Source: Gammaproteobacteria bacterium
Lineage (GTDB): Bacteria > Pseudomonadota > Gammaproteobacteria > Steroidobacterales > GCA-2729495
Direction: 5' to 3'
NCBI GenBank assembly: GCA_024229935.1
Contig: JAAERX010000048.1
Location: 1 to 58,893, forward strand
Length of the DNA stretch: 58,893 nucleotides
The position numbers were made by a program, and so were the translations under genes. Numbering within the stretch: the stretch's first letter is position 1; every line of letters starts with the position of its first letter. The notes beneath the pieces are model-generated. The model did no database searches, was not told where the DNA came from, and saw only the letters and a program-made list of their open reading frames with translations. This document shows positions 1 through 8,609 of the stretch, one piece after another.

Positions 1-105
1 CCACCCAAGCAATCCAAGTGCCGAGTCAAGCAAGCACGCTGATGCAGGTACAGTGATTAGGGATGTAGAGATAGTCAGGTACTGTTCCCGCCCACTATCC
101 TTCAT
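1..105 (-). CDS. Possible N-terminal fragment of an unidentified small membrane protein
   Basis: An ATG at 105 on the minus strand opens a frame that stays open to the window edge (35 codons). The N-terminus is polar (MKDSGREQY) and is followed by a hydrophobic stretch. An in-frame TAG lies 13 codons upstream of the ATG. The short hydrophobic run ending in LLDSALGLLGW faintly recalls small AtpZ/AtpI-type membrane proteins, but this is too little sequence to assign. No strong Shine-Dalgarno sequence precedes the ATG. It may be spurious; the rest lies outside the window. Confidence 0.25.
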   Translation of the reverse strand, partial: MKDSGREQYLTISTSLITVPASACLLDSALGLLGW

Positions 106-185
106 TTTAGTCTTGGCTTTGTCTAGATACTTGAAAAACTATTGGTAAATACTGCCTGAAGAATAATTTGCTAAAGCCTTGGGTG

Positions 186-1193
186 TCAGTTTATAAGCTT
201 TGGCAATACATGCTCACCGATCATTTTAATTGAATCTGCAGGATTATCCTGCAGTCCTAGGACAATTTCTGAAAACCCAGCAGCTTTAAACTCCTGGAGA
301 CGCTTGATGTGTCGGTCAATATCATTGAGGTCGCCGGACAGGGTTAAGCCTTCAATTAGTGCATCAATGATGTGTGCTGGTACGCCCTTGATGTCGCCTG
401 TTCGTTCGCGAAAAGCTTTCAGGAATGGCCATGTATTAGCAGTTACCCATTCTGTATCTTCCGGGCTTAGATAAGGGGCGATCCAATCGTGTGCCAGCCA
501 GCCACGGATAATGAGTTCACGACGGGCTTCCCATAATGATACGTCTCCTTTCTCTTTGACATGCCATGACACAAAGTTACTCAGGTGGAAATTATCTTCA
601 GGTTTTTTGTGTGTGAGTATTTGCTTGAGTTCAGTAAGTGCCCAGTCAAACATTGGCGGTTGAATGTCGCTGAGCATAATGGCATTTGTCTGTTCTGTTG
701 CCATGCGCATCATTTTTGGGCGATGTGCACCAGCATATATTTTAGGTGGCAATTGTTTTGTCCATGCAGTGCTGAAGGCCTGTACGTTATATTTTTCACC
801 TGAGTAGTTCACTACTGCATCACCCATTGAAGCATTGATTATCTCAAGTGCTTCACGGGTACGGGTAATCTCGCCAGACTTTTTCTTAATAATGCCTGGC
901 CATTCGCCTCCAGAGGTGACAACTACATTGGCGCGTCCTTGAGCGTACTCATTAAGTGTTAGTACAGAATTGGCAATCTTTAGTGGATGCATTTCATGAG
1001 GGCAAACAACTGCAACACCAATGTTGATGGATTTTGAGGCCAGTGCCAGAGGTACTGCAGTCATAAAGGCGTCAGGTCCACGGGCATAATTTTGTGCCCA
1101 GATAGCCCTAAAGCCATATTGCTCTGCTAGTAGACCCAATTCCTTGAATTGATTAGGGCCTACTTTAGATTCCAGTGCTATATCCAGATACAT
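186..1193 (-). CDS. LLM-class (luciferase-like) flavin-dependent oxidoreductase
   Basis: 335 aa, the usual length for bacterial luciferase-like monooxygenases, which use reduced FMN or F420 in a TIM-barrel fold. The N-terminus (MYLDIALESKVGPNQF) enters the first strand directly. It is followed by the family pattern of an AEQYGFRAIWAQN segment near residue 25, an INIGVAVVCPHEMHPLKIAN segment near 55-75 and a GRANVVVTSGG segment near 90. The C-terminus has the typical LQEFKAAGFSEIVLGL strand. The ATG at 1193 is the only sensible start. The gene stands alone on the minus strand, divergent from a double-VOC gene. The substrate cannot be told from sequence. Family assignment is strong; the specific reaction is unknown. 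Confidence 0.85.
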   Translation of the reverse strand: MYLDIALESKVGPNQFKELGLLAEQYGFRAIWAQNYARGPDAFMTAVPLALASKSINIGVAVVCPHEMHPLKIANSVLTLNEYAQGRANVVVTSGGEWPGIIKKKSGEITRTREALEIINASMGDAVVNYSGEKYNVQAFSTAWTKQLPPKIYAGAHRPKMMRMATEQTNAIMLSDIQPPMFDWALTELKQILTHKKPEDNFHLSNFVSWHVKEKGDVSLWEARRELIIRGWLAHDWIAPYLSPEDTEWVTANTWPFLKAFRERTGDIKGVPAHIIDALIEGLTLSGDLNDIDRHIKRLQEFKAAGFSEIVLGLQDNPADSIKMIGEHVLPKLIN

Positions 1194-1410
1194 ATTTAAT
1201 CCTTGTTAAATGTGTTTAGCTGTAGATTACAGGCAATGGCGTTTTTTTATACATATAAACCTGCGGACTTAAATTTTGTGCCTGACTATAGGTGATTTTA
1301 TAGATAAGTGTGAAGCCGGTATGTTTCAGGCTTAAATTTAGCGATCAGAGCGTGGCAAATATGCCTGTTCATAAGTCCTGTGCCAGACTGACTCGTGCTG
1401 TAATAGACTC

Positions 1411-2367
1411 ATGAGTAATCAACTCAAATGTAATGGCATTGCATATTTGTCTGTAGGTGTTGCGGATATGCGAATTGTGGAACAACTGTGGATTGAGCAG
1501 TTTGGTCTTGAGGTGGTTGCCAGACGTATTGGGCCTGACACAGAACTTGCCAGGCTGTGGCATGTGGCAGCTGAACAGTTTGTAGAACAGCTGTTATTGC
1601 GTACGCCCGGAGCAAGTGCCGGGTATCTACATTTTGTGCAGTTTAATCAACCAGGTGATCCGGTGCGTATGAATGCTGCTTCCACTGATCTTGGTGCGAA
1701 GAATATTGATGTGAACTGTAAGGGTATGCCGGAGCTGGTAAAGAACCTGCAGTCGGCTGGTTATAGTTTTCGTTCTGACATTATTGAATATGATATTGAT
1801 GGTATCAGGGCACAAGAAGTGCAGATGCCGGTGCATGATGATATCAATGTTGTGTTTATTGAGGTTTTGAGCAAGGGGTTTGAGGTTAACTTTACGGCGC
1901 AAGGTTTTGCTGCATTAACTTCATTTGTTGTGGTAGTGCCTGATGCCGAGCAGGAGGCAGATTTTTACAAAAAATTGTTTGGCTTTGATGAAATCCTGCG
2001 GCATGAGTTGTCAGGTGCTGCACTGGAAAAGGCTGCAGCCTTACCAACTGGAACTGTACTAGACCTGCACTTGCTTGGTCGTCAGGATAATGTATTTGGC
2101 CGTATGGAATTAATCGAATATAAAGGCATAAAGGGAGTTAACCATTTTAAACGTGCTATGCCTCCTGCAACGGGCATTCTACGGTGTGGTTTTAATATAG
2201 AAGTGCTGGATAGTTTTTTGAAACATGCAGAAAAAGAACATCTGCAGACAGGGCCTGTGCTGGAGGTAGATCTGATCTTTGGGAAAGGCAGAATGGTTGA
2301 GTTGGTATCACCCGCAGGTTTGTGCCTTCAGGTTCTTGTTGAGCAACTGCGGATGCCAGAGGGGTAG
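1411..2367 (+). CDS. Two-domain VOC (glyoxalase/dioxygenase superfamily) protein
   Basis: 318 aa with two vicinal-oxygen-chelate modules in tandem. Module one spans about residues 8-155 (GIAYLSVGVADM at its start, FIEVL at its end). Module two spans about residues 165-310 and starts with FVVVVPDAEQEADFYKKLFGF, a classic betaalphabeta VOC opening. Module two carries candidate metal-binding glutamates in RMELIEY and MVELVSPAG. Paired VOC modules of this length occur in extradiol dioxygenases, HPPD-like enzymes and uncharacterised glyoxalase-like proteins; I cannot choose among them. No obvious Shine-Dalgarno sequence precedes the ATG at 1411. The gene is divergent from the LLM oxidoreductase, so both may belong to one catabolic function (inference). 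Confidence 0.75.
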   Translation: MSNQLKCNGIAYLSVGVADMRIVEQLWIEQFGLEVVARRIGPDTELARLWHVAAEQFVEQLLLRTPGASAGYLHFVQFNQPGDPVRMNAASTDLGAKNIDVNCKGMPELVKNLQSAGYSFRSDIIEYDIDGIRAQEVQMPVHDDINVVFIEVLSKGFEVNFTAQGFAALTSFVVVVPDAEQEADFYKKLFGFDEILRHELSGAALEKAAALPTGTVLDLHLLGRQDNVFGRMELIEYKGIKGVNHFKRAMPPATGILRCGFNIEVLDSFLKHAEKEHLQTGPVLEVDLIFGKGRMVELVSPAGLCLQVLVEQLRMPEG

Positions 2368-2441
2368 ACTGATTATTTGTAATATACTCCCTGAAAGTTA
2401 GCTTGTTAAACCTTATATTTAGCTATATATGGTATTAATAT

Positions 2442-2458
2442 GTGACGTATACCGTTAC
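2442..2458. promoter_or_regulatory. Imperfect inverted repeat upstream of the DUF4956 operon
   Basis: GTGACG-TATAC-CGTTAC is an inverted repeat with 6-base arms, 5-base spacer and one mismatch, about 100 bases before the DUF4956 start. A second CCGTTAC follows at 2474-2480, giving a direct repeat of CCGTTAC at a 22-base period, about two helical turns. It could be an operator; no binding protein is implied by the sequence. Confidence 0.25.
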
Positions 2459-2498
2459 TTTGTATGTAAGATTCCGTTACATTGTCTTGTCGTGTGAA

Positions 2499-2532
2499 CC
2501 TTGCAGTTAAGCAAGGAAGCATAATTTTTTTT
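2499..2532 (+). terminator. Possible terminator of the double-VOC gene
   Basis: CCTTGC-AGTTAA-GCAAGG forms a 6-bp stem with a 6-base loop, followed after eight bases by a run of eight T. The separation between stem and T-run is longer than in a classical intrinsic terminator, so this is tentative. It lies 130 bases past the VOC stop and 25 bases before the DUF4956 start. Confidence 0.3.
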
Positions 2533-2557
2533 ACATTAACTTAAGTGGGTTGAATTA

Positions 2558-3247
2558 ATGCCGCAAGAATTATCCCTATTTGGCTCTGATGCACCTCTTT
2601 TAGTTCCAGAACTGCTATTTAATTTGTTAATAGGAGTGGTGCTGTCTATCATCGTACGTTGGCACTTCAGTCGGTTTGGTTCAACACTCTCTAACCGTGA
2701 TGAATTTGCCCAAGTATTTCCTTTTATCATTCTAACAACAATATTAATTATTTCTGTTGTTAAATCTTCTTTGGCGTTGTCGCTCGGGTTGGTAGGTGCT
2801 TTATCTATAGTACGTTTCCGTACTCCTATTAAGGAGCCAGAGGAACTGGCCTATTTATTTATTTCTATTGCTATAGGACTGGGGCTTGGTGCCAGCCAGA
2901 CTGTGCCAACAGTTGTTTCAATTGTTTTTATACTGGGTGCTCTTGCCTTACTAAAATGGGCTAGACGTGAAAGGTCAGGCAAACAATTGTTTCTGTCACT
3001 GGACTGGCAAGGAGAAGATGCTGTCAGTCGTCAGGGGCAATTAACAGCCATGAATAAAGTCATTGTACGGCATGCGGCACACAGTGACCTGCGTCGTTAC
3101 GATGTACGCGATAATCTGCTTTCAGCTACTTATCTTGTAGATATACGTGATGATAATTCACTTAATGCACTTATTGATGATCTGCGTGATACTTTCCCTG
3201 ATATTAATGCCACATTCCTTGATCAAAACCACTTACCAAGTGTCTGA
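2558..3247 (+). CDS. DUF4956 family integral membrane protein
   Basis: 229 aa. About four membrane segments lie within residues 15-132 (roughly 15-33, 53-68, 71-84 and 101-132). The diagnostic DUF4956 sequence RFRTPIKEPEELAYL is at residues 86-100, between the last two segments. The C-terminal third is soluble and mixed alpha/beta. The function of DUF4956 is not established. The TGA stop overlaps the ATG of the CotH gene by one base (TGATG), and the VTC gene follows with a further overlap, so the three are almost certainly translated as one unit. DUF4956, CotH and VTC proteins are known neighbours in other bacteria, which strengthens each call. The membrane protein could be an anchor or exporter for what the other two make (inference). 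Confidence 0.85.
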   Translation: MPQELSLFGSDAPLLVPELLFNLLIGVVLSIIVRWHFSRFGSTLSNRDEFAQVFPFIILTTILIISVVKSSLALSLGLVGALSIVRFRTPIKEPEELAYLFISIAIGLGLGASQTVPTVVSIVFILGALALLKWARRERSGKQLFLSLDWQGEDAVSRQGQLTAMNKVIVRHAAHSDLRRYDVRDNLLSATYLVDIRDDNSLNALIDDLRDTFPDINATFLDQNHLPSV

Positions 3248-5994
3248 TGCTATTAAGGTCGTCGCAACCACAGCCTACAAGAAACCGGCGTTTCCTTAGA
3301 ACTGTATTACTAACGCTCAGTATACCGCTATTACTTATTGCTGCTTATGTATTACAGGGGTTAAGCAACCCTAATTTCTTTTCTGTTAACTGGCTGAAAG
3401 GGGAATATGGCCCAATGATTCTATGGCCATGGGAGCATGGTTACGAAGCTTTTGGCACTGATAAATCATTGCTTACAAGTACCTTTCACATGCTGCCCAA
3501 ATTTCTTGGCAGTCTTAATCTAATTGATGAAGCGCTACCACAGCTTGTAATAGATGTGAAATTTAAAGATATGCGCCGGATATATCATCAGCGTGATACA
3601 GCTTTACGCAAACAACGACTTGTTCAGACTGAAGACAGCTTTATACGCGGTAAGATTAGAACCCGGGAAGGCAATACTCCAATTAAGCTGCGCTTAAAGG
3701 GAGACTATACTGATCATCTGCGTGGTCGAAAATGGTCTTTTCGAGTGCACACGCGTAAGGGTGAGCAGTTTCTTGGCATGCGGCGTTTTTCAGTCCAGCA
3801 TCCTCGTGTCAGGGCTTATCAGGGCGAAGCACTTTATTTTGCCGCCCTTAAATATTACCACGTCCTTGCGCCGCGTTATTTCTATGTTGACTTCATGTTA
3901 AATGGTGAAGACTTGGGGGTCATGGCCGTCGAGGAACATTTTTCAAAAGAGTTGCTTGAGTCACAACGTCGACGTGAAGGCGTGATAGTTCGTTTTGATG
4001 AGACGCTTTTATTCAGTGGTCCGGATGGTACTGCGGCCGGGAGCTATGACGATTATCGCAACTCGAGTATTGATGCTTTCCAAACCACAAAGGTTCTAGA
4101 GTCACCTACTTTAAGCAAGCACCTACGTACAGCAACAGGCATGTTACGAAGTTTTGTAAGGGGAGAAATTTCCGCATCTGATGTATTTGACGTTGAAACT
4201 TTGGGTGCATACCTTGCGGTCAGTGAGGTATTTGGTGCCTATCATGCCATGCGCTGGCATAACCAGCGCTTCTACGTAAACCCCATTACCCTAAAACTTG
4301 AACCTATTGGTTATGATGCGAGCCTCCACGACCGCAAAACAAGTTTACTACCAATATCAGTCAATGAGCCCATTGTTAATGCCATGCTGCAGGACCCTCT
4401 GGTGCGCACTCGTTTTCTGGAAGTGCTGCAGCAAATCGCAGCTGATGTGACTTCCGGTGAGTTGATAGCACATCTGCAGGAATATGAGGCTATTCTGCTC
4501 AAGGATTTACAAGCGGAGTTTGTTTATCTGCAAAAATACCCGTTAGAAGAACTGGGAAACCGGGTTCTAAGTCTGGCCAAACTTGATGGGGTTGATTTTA
4601 CTGCGGCAAATCAGCCTGTGCTGATAAGCTCTGCTCAAGCGGAGGCATATCACTACCCAGTCCATGCATATCGTCTGCTGGAAGGTGGCAGTGAATATTT
4701 GGAGTTCCAAAATGCTATATCTTACCCAGTTACCGTAAATGGTTTGATAACCGGTTCGCCAGATACGCTTGTACAGAAGATCAACTTGCCTGGATTACCT
4801 GTAACTCTTGATGCCCGCAAGCAGGGAGCTGTAAACAACTTCACACGGATAAAACTTCCGGACCTGTTGCCCGGTACCGATCTCATGCTGCAGGTATCAG
4901 CAGGTGCTAGAGAACATAGTGTGATGGTTCATCCTTATTATCCTCATCAGCCAGTGCCGGCAATACCCATAGATGACATCAATTCGGTAAGTGCAAAGTA
5001 TTCATTTCTGAACATTGACCAGCAGGCTAAGGTTATAGATGTGCCAGCAGGAACATGGACAATTCCTGAATTGATCAGTTTACCACCTGGCTATGATGTT
5101 ACTGTTGCTGCTGGTACAAACCTTCGTTTTGGTAGGGATGCTGGCCTTATAGTGCGCGGCGGCATGCAGCTTAAGGGCACTGTTGAACAACCTATCAGCA
5201 TGGTTCCTGCAGAAAACATTGATCAGGCAAGCTGGCTTGGTATTGCAGTACTGGAAGCTGATTCACCTTCTGTCTGGGAGCATGTCAAGGTTGAGCACAC
5301 TCGTGGTATGTCTCTTGGGCCATGGTTACTTATGGGCGGTACAAATTTTTATCGCAGTCCCATTAAGATTATTTCCAGCAGCATTAAGCATCACCATGGA
5401 GAGGATGGTCTGAATATTATTAGTACAGATTTTGATATTAATAATCTTGAAATAGCAGATACCTTATCCGATGGTTTTGACTGTGATTTCTGTGATGGCA
5501 GCATCAAGGGTGGTTTTTTTCATGAAATTGGTACTGCTGGTGGAGGTGACGCAATTGATGTCAGCCTGAGCACCATAGCTATTGATGCTGTCAGGTTCAG
5601 AAATATAGATGACAAAGCCATTTCTATCGGAGAGGCAAGCAGGGCAGTTGCCAGGAATCTGGACATTGAATCTGCCGGAACCGGGGCTGCTGCAAAGGAT
5701 GGTTCATTTCTCCGGCTTGAACAGTCATCCATATATAATTCGAAAATATCAGCACTTATGGCCTACGTTAAGAAACCTGAATTTGGCCCTGCCACCCTGA
5801 TTGCTGAAGACCTAGAATTAAGCAATAACCGAACAACAGCAGTCACGCAAACTGGCAGCAAAATTATGCTTGATGATGAGCTTATGCCGGTTGAAGATGT
5901 CGATGTGGATAAAATGTATGACACGATTATGCGACCTGGCCTGAGACGCCCGGCTGCTGAAACTCAAGGAAGCAAAAGCAATGCAGGTACCTGA
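3247..5994 (+). CDS. CotH-type kinase domain protein with C-terminal parallel beta-helix
   Basis: 915 aa. A basic N-terminus is followed by one membrane segment at about residues 17-35, so the bulk is probably extracytoplasmic. The CotH kinase-like domain spans about residues 95-440. Its late motif reads GAYHAMRWHNQRFYVNP (residues 330-346) then EPIGYDAS (352-359); N339 and D357 match the conserved Asn and Asp of CotH/Fam20-like kinases. A beta-sandwich-like region follows. Residues from about 590 to 890 form a parallel beta-helix rich in short repeats with Asn/Asp/Ile ladders. CotH is known to phosphorylate spore-coat proteins in Bacillus; the target here is unknown. The last 14 bases overlap the VTC gene. 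Confidence 0.8.
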   Translation: MLLRSSQPQPTRNRRFLRTVLLTLSIPLLLIAAYVLQGLSNPNFFSVNWLKGEYGPMILWPWEHGYEAFGTDKSLLTSTFHMLPKFLGSLNLIDEALPQLVIDVKFKDMRRIYHQRDTALRKQRLVQTEDSFIRGKIRTREGNTPIKLRLKGDYTDHLRGRKWSFRVHTRKGEQFLGMRRFSVQHPRVRAYQGEALYFAALKYYHVLAPRYFYVDFMLNGEDLGVMAVEEHFSKELLESQRRREGVIVRFDETLLFSGPDGTAAGSYDDYRNSSIDAFQTTKVLESPTLSKHLRTATGMLRSFVRGEISASDVFDVETLGAYLAVSEVFGAYHAMRWHNQRFYVNPITLKLEPIGYDASLHDRKTSLLPISVNEPIVNAMLQDPLVRTRFLEVLQQIAADVTSGELIAHLQEYEAILLKDLQAEFVYLQKYPLEELGNRVLSLAKLDGVDFTAANQPVLISSAQAEAYHYPVHAYRLLEGGSEYLEFQNAISYPVTVNGLITGSPDTLVQKINLPGLPVTLDARKQGAVNNFTRIKLPDLLPGTDLMLQVSAGAREHSVMVHPYYPHQPVPAIPIDDINSVSAKYSFLNIDQQAKVIDVPAGTWTIPELISLPPGYDVTVAAGTNLRFGRDAGLIVRGGMQLKGTVEQPISMVPAENIDQASWLGIAVLEADSPSVWEHVKVEHTRGMSLGPWLLMGGTNFYRSPIKIISSSIKHHHGEDGLNIISTDFDINNLEIADTLSDGFDCDFCDGSIKGGFFHEIGTAGGGDAIDVSLSTIAIDAVRFRNIDDKAISIGEASRAVARNLDIESAGTGAAAKDGSFLRLEQSSIYNSKISALMAYVKKPEFGPATLIAEDLELSNNRTTAVTQTGSKIMLDDELMPVEDVDVDKMYDTIMRPGLRRPAAETQGSKSNAGT

Positions 5995-6661
5995 GACAGC
6001 TCGTCAGGAAATCAAGTTTGTCGCAAATCGGCTTAATTATGACCTTGTAGAACAATGGCTCAGGCTGCACTCACTTGGGTTTTATGAGGCGTACCCGGAG
6101 CGTGTTGTAAATAACGTTTACTTCGACACATTCGAACTGTCTGCGTACGCTGAAAATCTTGCTGGTGTCAGTCAGCGTACCAAGGTTCGGTATCGCTGGT
6201 ATGGCAGTAGTCAGGAACCAGCAGCTGGGAGACTTGAGATAAAGCAAAAGCGCAACCAGTATGGCTGGAAACAGATTTATAAGGTTCCTGAGGCACCCTG
6301 GAAACCCGGTAGTGACTGGGTTGATGTCCGGCAATCCATAGCGCTACAAGGTGGAAGAGACGCATCGGTCTGGCTCGAACAAAACCCGGAAGCCGTTATG
6401 ATTAACCGCTATCTGCGTCGCTATTATCTTAGTGCCTGCGGCCGAATCCGTATTACTCTGGATTTTAATCAAAAGGTCTGGGACCAGCGCAACCATCATT
6501 ACCCAAGCTTTACACGAGAGGCGAACCTGCCGGAAACGTTTGTTGTTGAATGCAAGTGTGATCGAAGTGAGCGTGAATTGGCATCACGGGTGCTTCTTGG
6601 AATGCCTATTCGTGTCAGTCGTCATTCAAAATATATGAATGCAGTCAGTGCCATCCTGTAA
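5981..6661 (+). CDS. VTC-domain polyphosphate polymerase-like protein
   Basis: 226 aa, a compact single VTC/triphosphate-tunnel-metalloenzyme domain. Visible signatures are the N-terminal EIKF (residues 10-13), VNNVYFDT (43-50), TKVRYRWYG (67-75), LEIKQKRN (85-92) and SKYMNAV near the C-terminus. These provide the basic and acidic side chains lining the tunnel in Vtc4-type polyphosphate polymerases. In yeast, VTC makes polyphosphate from ATP; bacterial VTC proteins next to CotH and DUF4956 are mostly uncharacterised. The ATG lies inside the CotH coding region, preceded by GGAAGC. No membrane segment is seen, so it is probably cytoplasmic at the membrane through DUF4956 (inference). Confidence 0.85.
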   Translation: MQVPETARQEIKFVANRLNYDLVEQWLRLHSLGFYEAYPERVVNNVYFDTFELSAYAENLAGVSQRTKVRYRWYGSSQEPAAGRLEIKQKRNQYGWKQIYKVPEAPWKPGSDWVDVRQSIALQGGRDASVWLEQNPEAVMINRYLRRYYLSACGRIRITLDFNQKVWDQRNHHYPSFTREANLPETFVVECKCDRSERELASRVLLGMPIRVSRHSKYMNAVSAIL

Positions 6662-6686
6662 ATCATCCTAAAGGCATGCAGGATAA

Positions 6687-7631
6687 TTAGTCACCCAGCT
6701 TTTGTTCCAGTTCCGGAATAATCTCAAACAGGTCGCCGACCAGGCCAATATCTGCAATCTCGAAGATAGGCGCTTCGGGGTCTTTGTTGATAGCAACAAT
6801 GGTGCCGGCATCCTTGATCCCTGTCAGGTGCTGGATAGCGCCTGAAATACCAAAAGCCATATACAGATCCGGTGCAATGATCTTGCCTGTCTGACCTACC
6901 TGCATATCATTGGCTACATAACCAGCATCCACTGCCGCACGTGAAGCACCAACGCCCGCACCGATTTTGTCAGCCAGTTTGTATACCAGCTCGAAATTTT
7001 CGGCACTGCCTATGCCGCGACCACCGGAGATGACTTTTTTAGCAACCTGCAGGTCAGGACGTTCGTTGGCTTCTGAGGCCAGTTCAACAAAGCGGGTATG
7101 GACAGGGATTTCGGCATCTACGGTTAGCGCTTCAACAGGTGCGCTATTGCCGGACGAGGCTTCTTTCCATGAGGCAGTACGTACGGTTGCAATAACTTTT
7201 TTACCCTCAGGTACTTCAACCGTAAGAATTGCATTACCGGCATACACCGGGCGTTTGAAGCTACGTGGTGACTCCACTGCCATGATGTCACTGACCTGCC
7301 CAACATTGAGCAGGGCCGCAACCCGCGGCATAACATCTTTGCCAAAAGTGGTTGAAGGCCCAAGTACATATTCATAGTCGGCAGCCGCAGCGGCTATTTG
7401 TGGCGCAAGTACGGCAGCGAGCGGGTTGGCATTGTGAATGGCCTCAATGGACAACACTTTGCTGACACCATCTATGGTTGCTGCAGTGGCAGTTGCATCA
7501 CTGCACTGGTCACTGAGTACCAGCACATCAATAGCATCTGCTGATAATTGACTGGCACAGGCAACACATTTAGCGGTGCTGGGGTTGAGGGCGTGGCCGT
7601 CGAGTTCGGCGATAACAAGTACTTTGCTCAT
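6687..7631 (-). CDS. etfA: Electron transfer flavoprotein alpha subunit
   Basis: 314 aa from the ATG at 7631, chosen over a longer frame because [12 protein letters not shown] is the canonical EtfA N-terminus and AAGGA lies about ten bases upstream. EtfA carries the FAD that takes electrons from acyl-CoA and related dehydrogenases and passes them to ETF-ubiquinone oxidoreductase. The FAD-binding C-terminal half is intact: [36 protein letters not shown] and [23 protein letters not shown]. It lies 28 bases after etfB, so they form an operon. No ETF-ubiquinone oxidoreductase gene is in the window. Confidence 0.97.
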   Translation of the reverse strand: MSKVLVIAELDGHALNPSTAKCVACASQLSADAIDVLVLSDQCSDATATAATIDGVSKVLSIEAIHNANPLAAVLAPQIAAAAADYEYVLGPSTTFGKDVMPRVAALLNVGQVSDIMAVESPRSFKRPVYAGNAILTVEVPEGKKVIATVRTASWKEASSGNSAPVEALTVDAEIPVHTRFVELASEANERPDLQVAKKVISGGRGIGSAENFELVYKLADKIGAGVGASRAAVDAGYVANDMQVGQTGKIIAPDLYMAFGISGAIQHLTGIKDAGTIVAINKDPEAPIFEIADIGLVGDLFEIIPELEQKLGD

Positions 7632-7659
7632 GTTCTTACGTTCCTTGGTCTTGCTGTTT

Positions 7660-8412
7660 TTAGGCTGCCAGGCCCTTATCCTTGAGGGCGGCGACCAGTT
7701 CATCGACGCTGTTAACGAGTACACCCTTGGCACGCTGTCCGGGAGCAGCCCAGTTAGAAGCCTTAATCTGCATTTCTAAATCAGATAAAAGTTCTGAAAT
7801 TCCAATAGTTTCCAAGGGTTTCTTCTTAGCCTTCATGATATCTGGGAGCTTAACGTAGCGGGGCTCATTAAGGCGCAGGTCGGTGGTTAGTACGGCCGGC
7901 AGATCAACTTCTATGGTTTCCAGGCCTGCATCCACTTCCCGGGTAACTCTGGCTGTGTCGCCAGTCAGCTCAAATTTTGATGCAAAGGTCGCTTGAGGGC
8001 GTCCCCACAAGGCAGCCAGCATCTGGCCGGTCTGGTTGCAGTCGTCATCAATCGCCTGTTTGCCCAGAACAACCAGCTCTGGTGCCTCTTTTTCTATAAG
8101 AGCGAGAAAGGTGCGTGCAGCAGCAAGGGGGTCAATCTCATCGCCGCTTTCCACCAGAATGGCACGGTCAGCGCCCATGGCCAGCCCGGTTCGCAGTTGT
8201 TGCTGGCAATCGTCGGGGCCAATAGTGGCAACTATAACTTCCTCAGCATTGCCTGCTTCCTTGAGTCGCAGCGCTTCTTCCAGTGCGATCTCATCGAAAG
8301 GATTAATGCTCATTTTTACGCCGTCGGTGACCACACCACTGCCATCAGGTTTTACTCTGATGCGTACGTTATAGTCCACCACTCGTTTCAGGCATACGAG
8401 TATTTTGTTCAT
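7660..8412 (-). CDS. etfB: Electron transfer flavoprotein beta subunit
   Basis: 250 aa, the standard EtfB length. It begins MNKILVCLKRVVDYNVRIRV and contains the AMP-binding segment VATIGPDDCQQQLRTGLAMGADRAI and the LGKQAIDDDCNQTGQMLAALWGRP region typical of the family. It pairs with EtfA to form the soluble heterodimer that collects electrons from beta-oxidation and other dehydrogenases. The ATG at 8412 has CAGGAG seven bases upstream. It is the first gene of the etfB-etfA operon and is divergent from the sulfurtransferase gene. An FadJ-like protein 28 kb away is a plausible metabolic partner. Confidence 0.97.
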   Translation of the reverse strand: MNKILVCLKRVVDYNVRIRVKPDGSGVVTDGVKMSINPFDEIALEEALRLKEAGNAEEVIVATIGPDDCQQQLRTGLAMGADRAILVESGDEIDPLAAARTFLALIEKEAPELVVLGKQAIDDDCNQTGQMLAALWGRPQATFASKFELTGDTARVTREVDAGLETIEVDLPAVLTTDLRLNEPRYVKLPDIMKAKKKPLETIGISELLSDLEMQIKASNWAAPGQRAKGVLVNSVDELVAALKDKGLAA

Positions 8413-8434
8413 TAAAGCTCCTGCATATGTTTAG

Positions 8435-8458
8435 CTGCCAGCATTGCAGGGCTGGCAG
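8435..8458 (-). promoter_or_regulatory. Stem-loop in the etfB leader
   Basis: CTGCCAGC and GCTGGCAG form a perfect 8-bp stem around an 8-base loop, 22 bases before the etfB start codon and just upstream of its ribosome-binding site. There is no T-run, so it is not an intrinsic terminator. It may stabilise the mRNA or serve as an operator-like inverted repeat. Confidence 0.35.
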
Positions 8459-8609
8459 GTGTTGAATTCTGGTTACAGGCGGTTTTTCCAGACCAACTGA
8501 TAAGGTTGCTGGTATGTCCGCAGAAAGAACCGTATTTTCTACTATCTGTAGGCGGCTATACAAGTTTAACGAAGGAATAACATCAGCCCCTCAAAAAAGG
8601 CCTTAAATA

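Noticed and set aside
6662-6686. Short ATCCT/AGGAT hairpin between the convergent VTC and etfA genes
   Set aside because: The stem is only five base pairs and no T-run follows on either strand.
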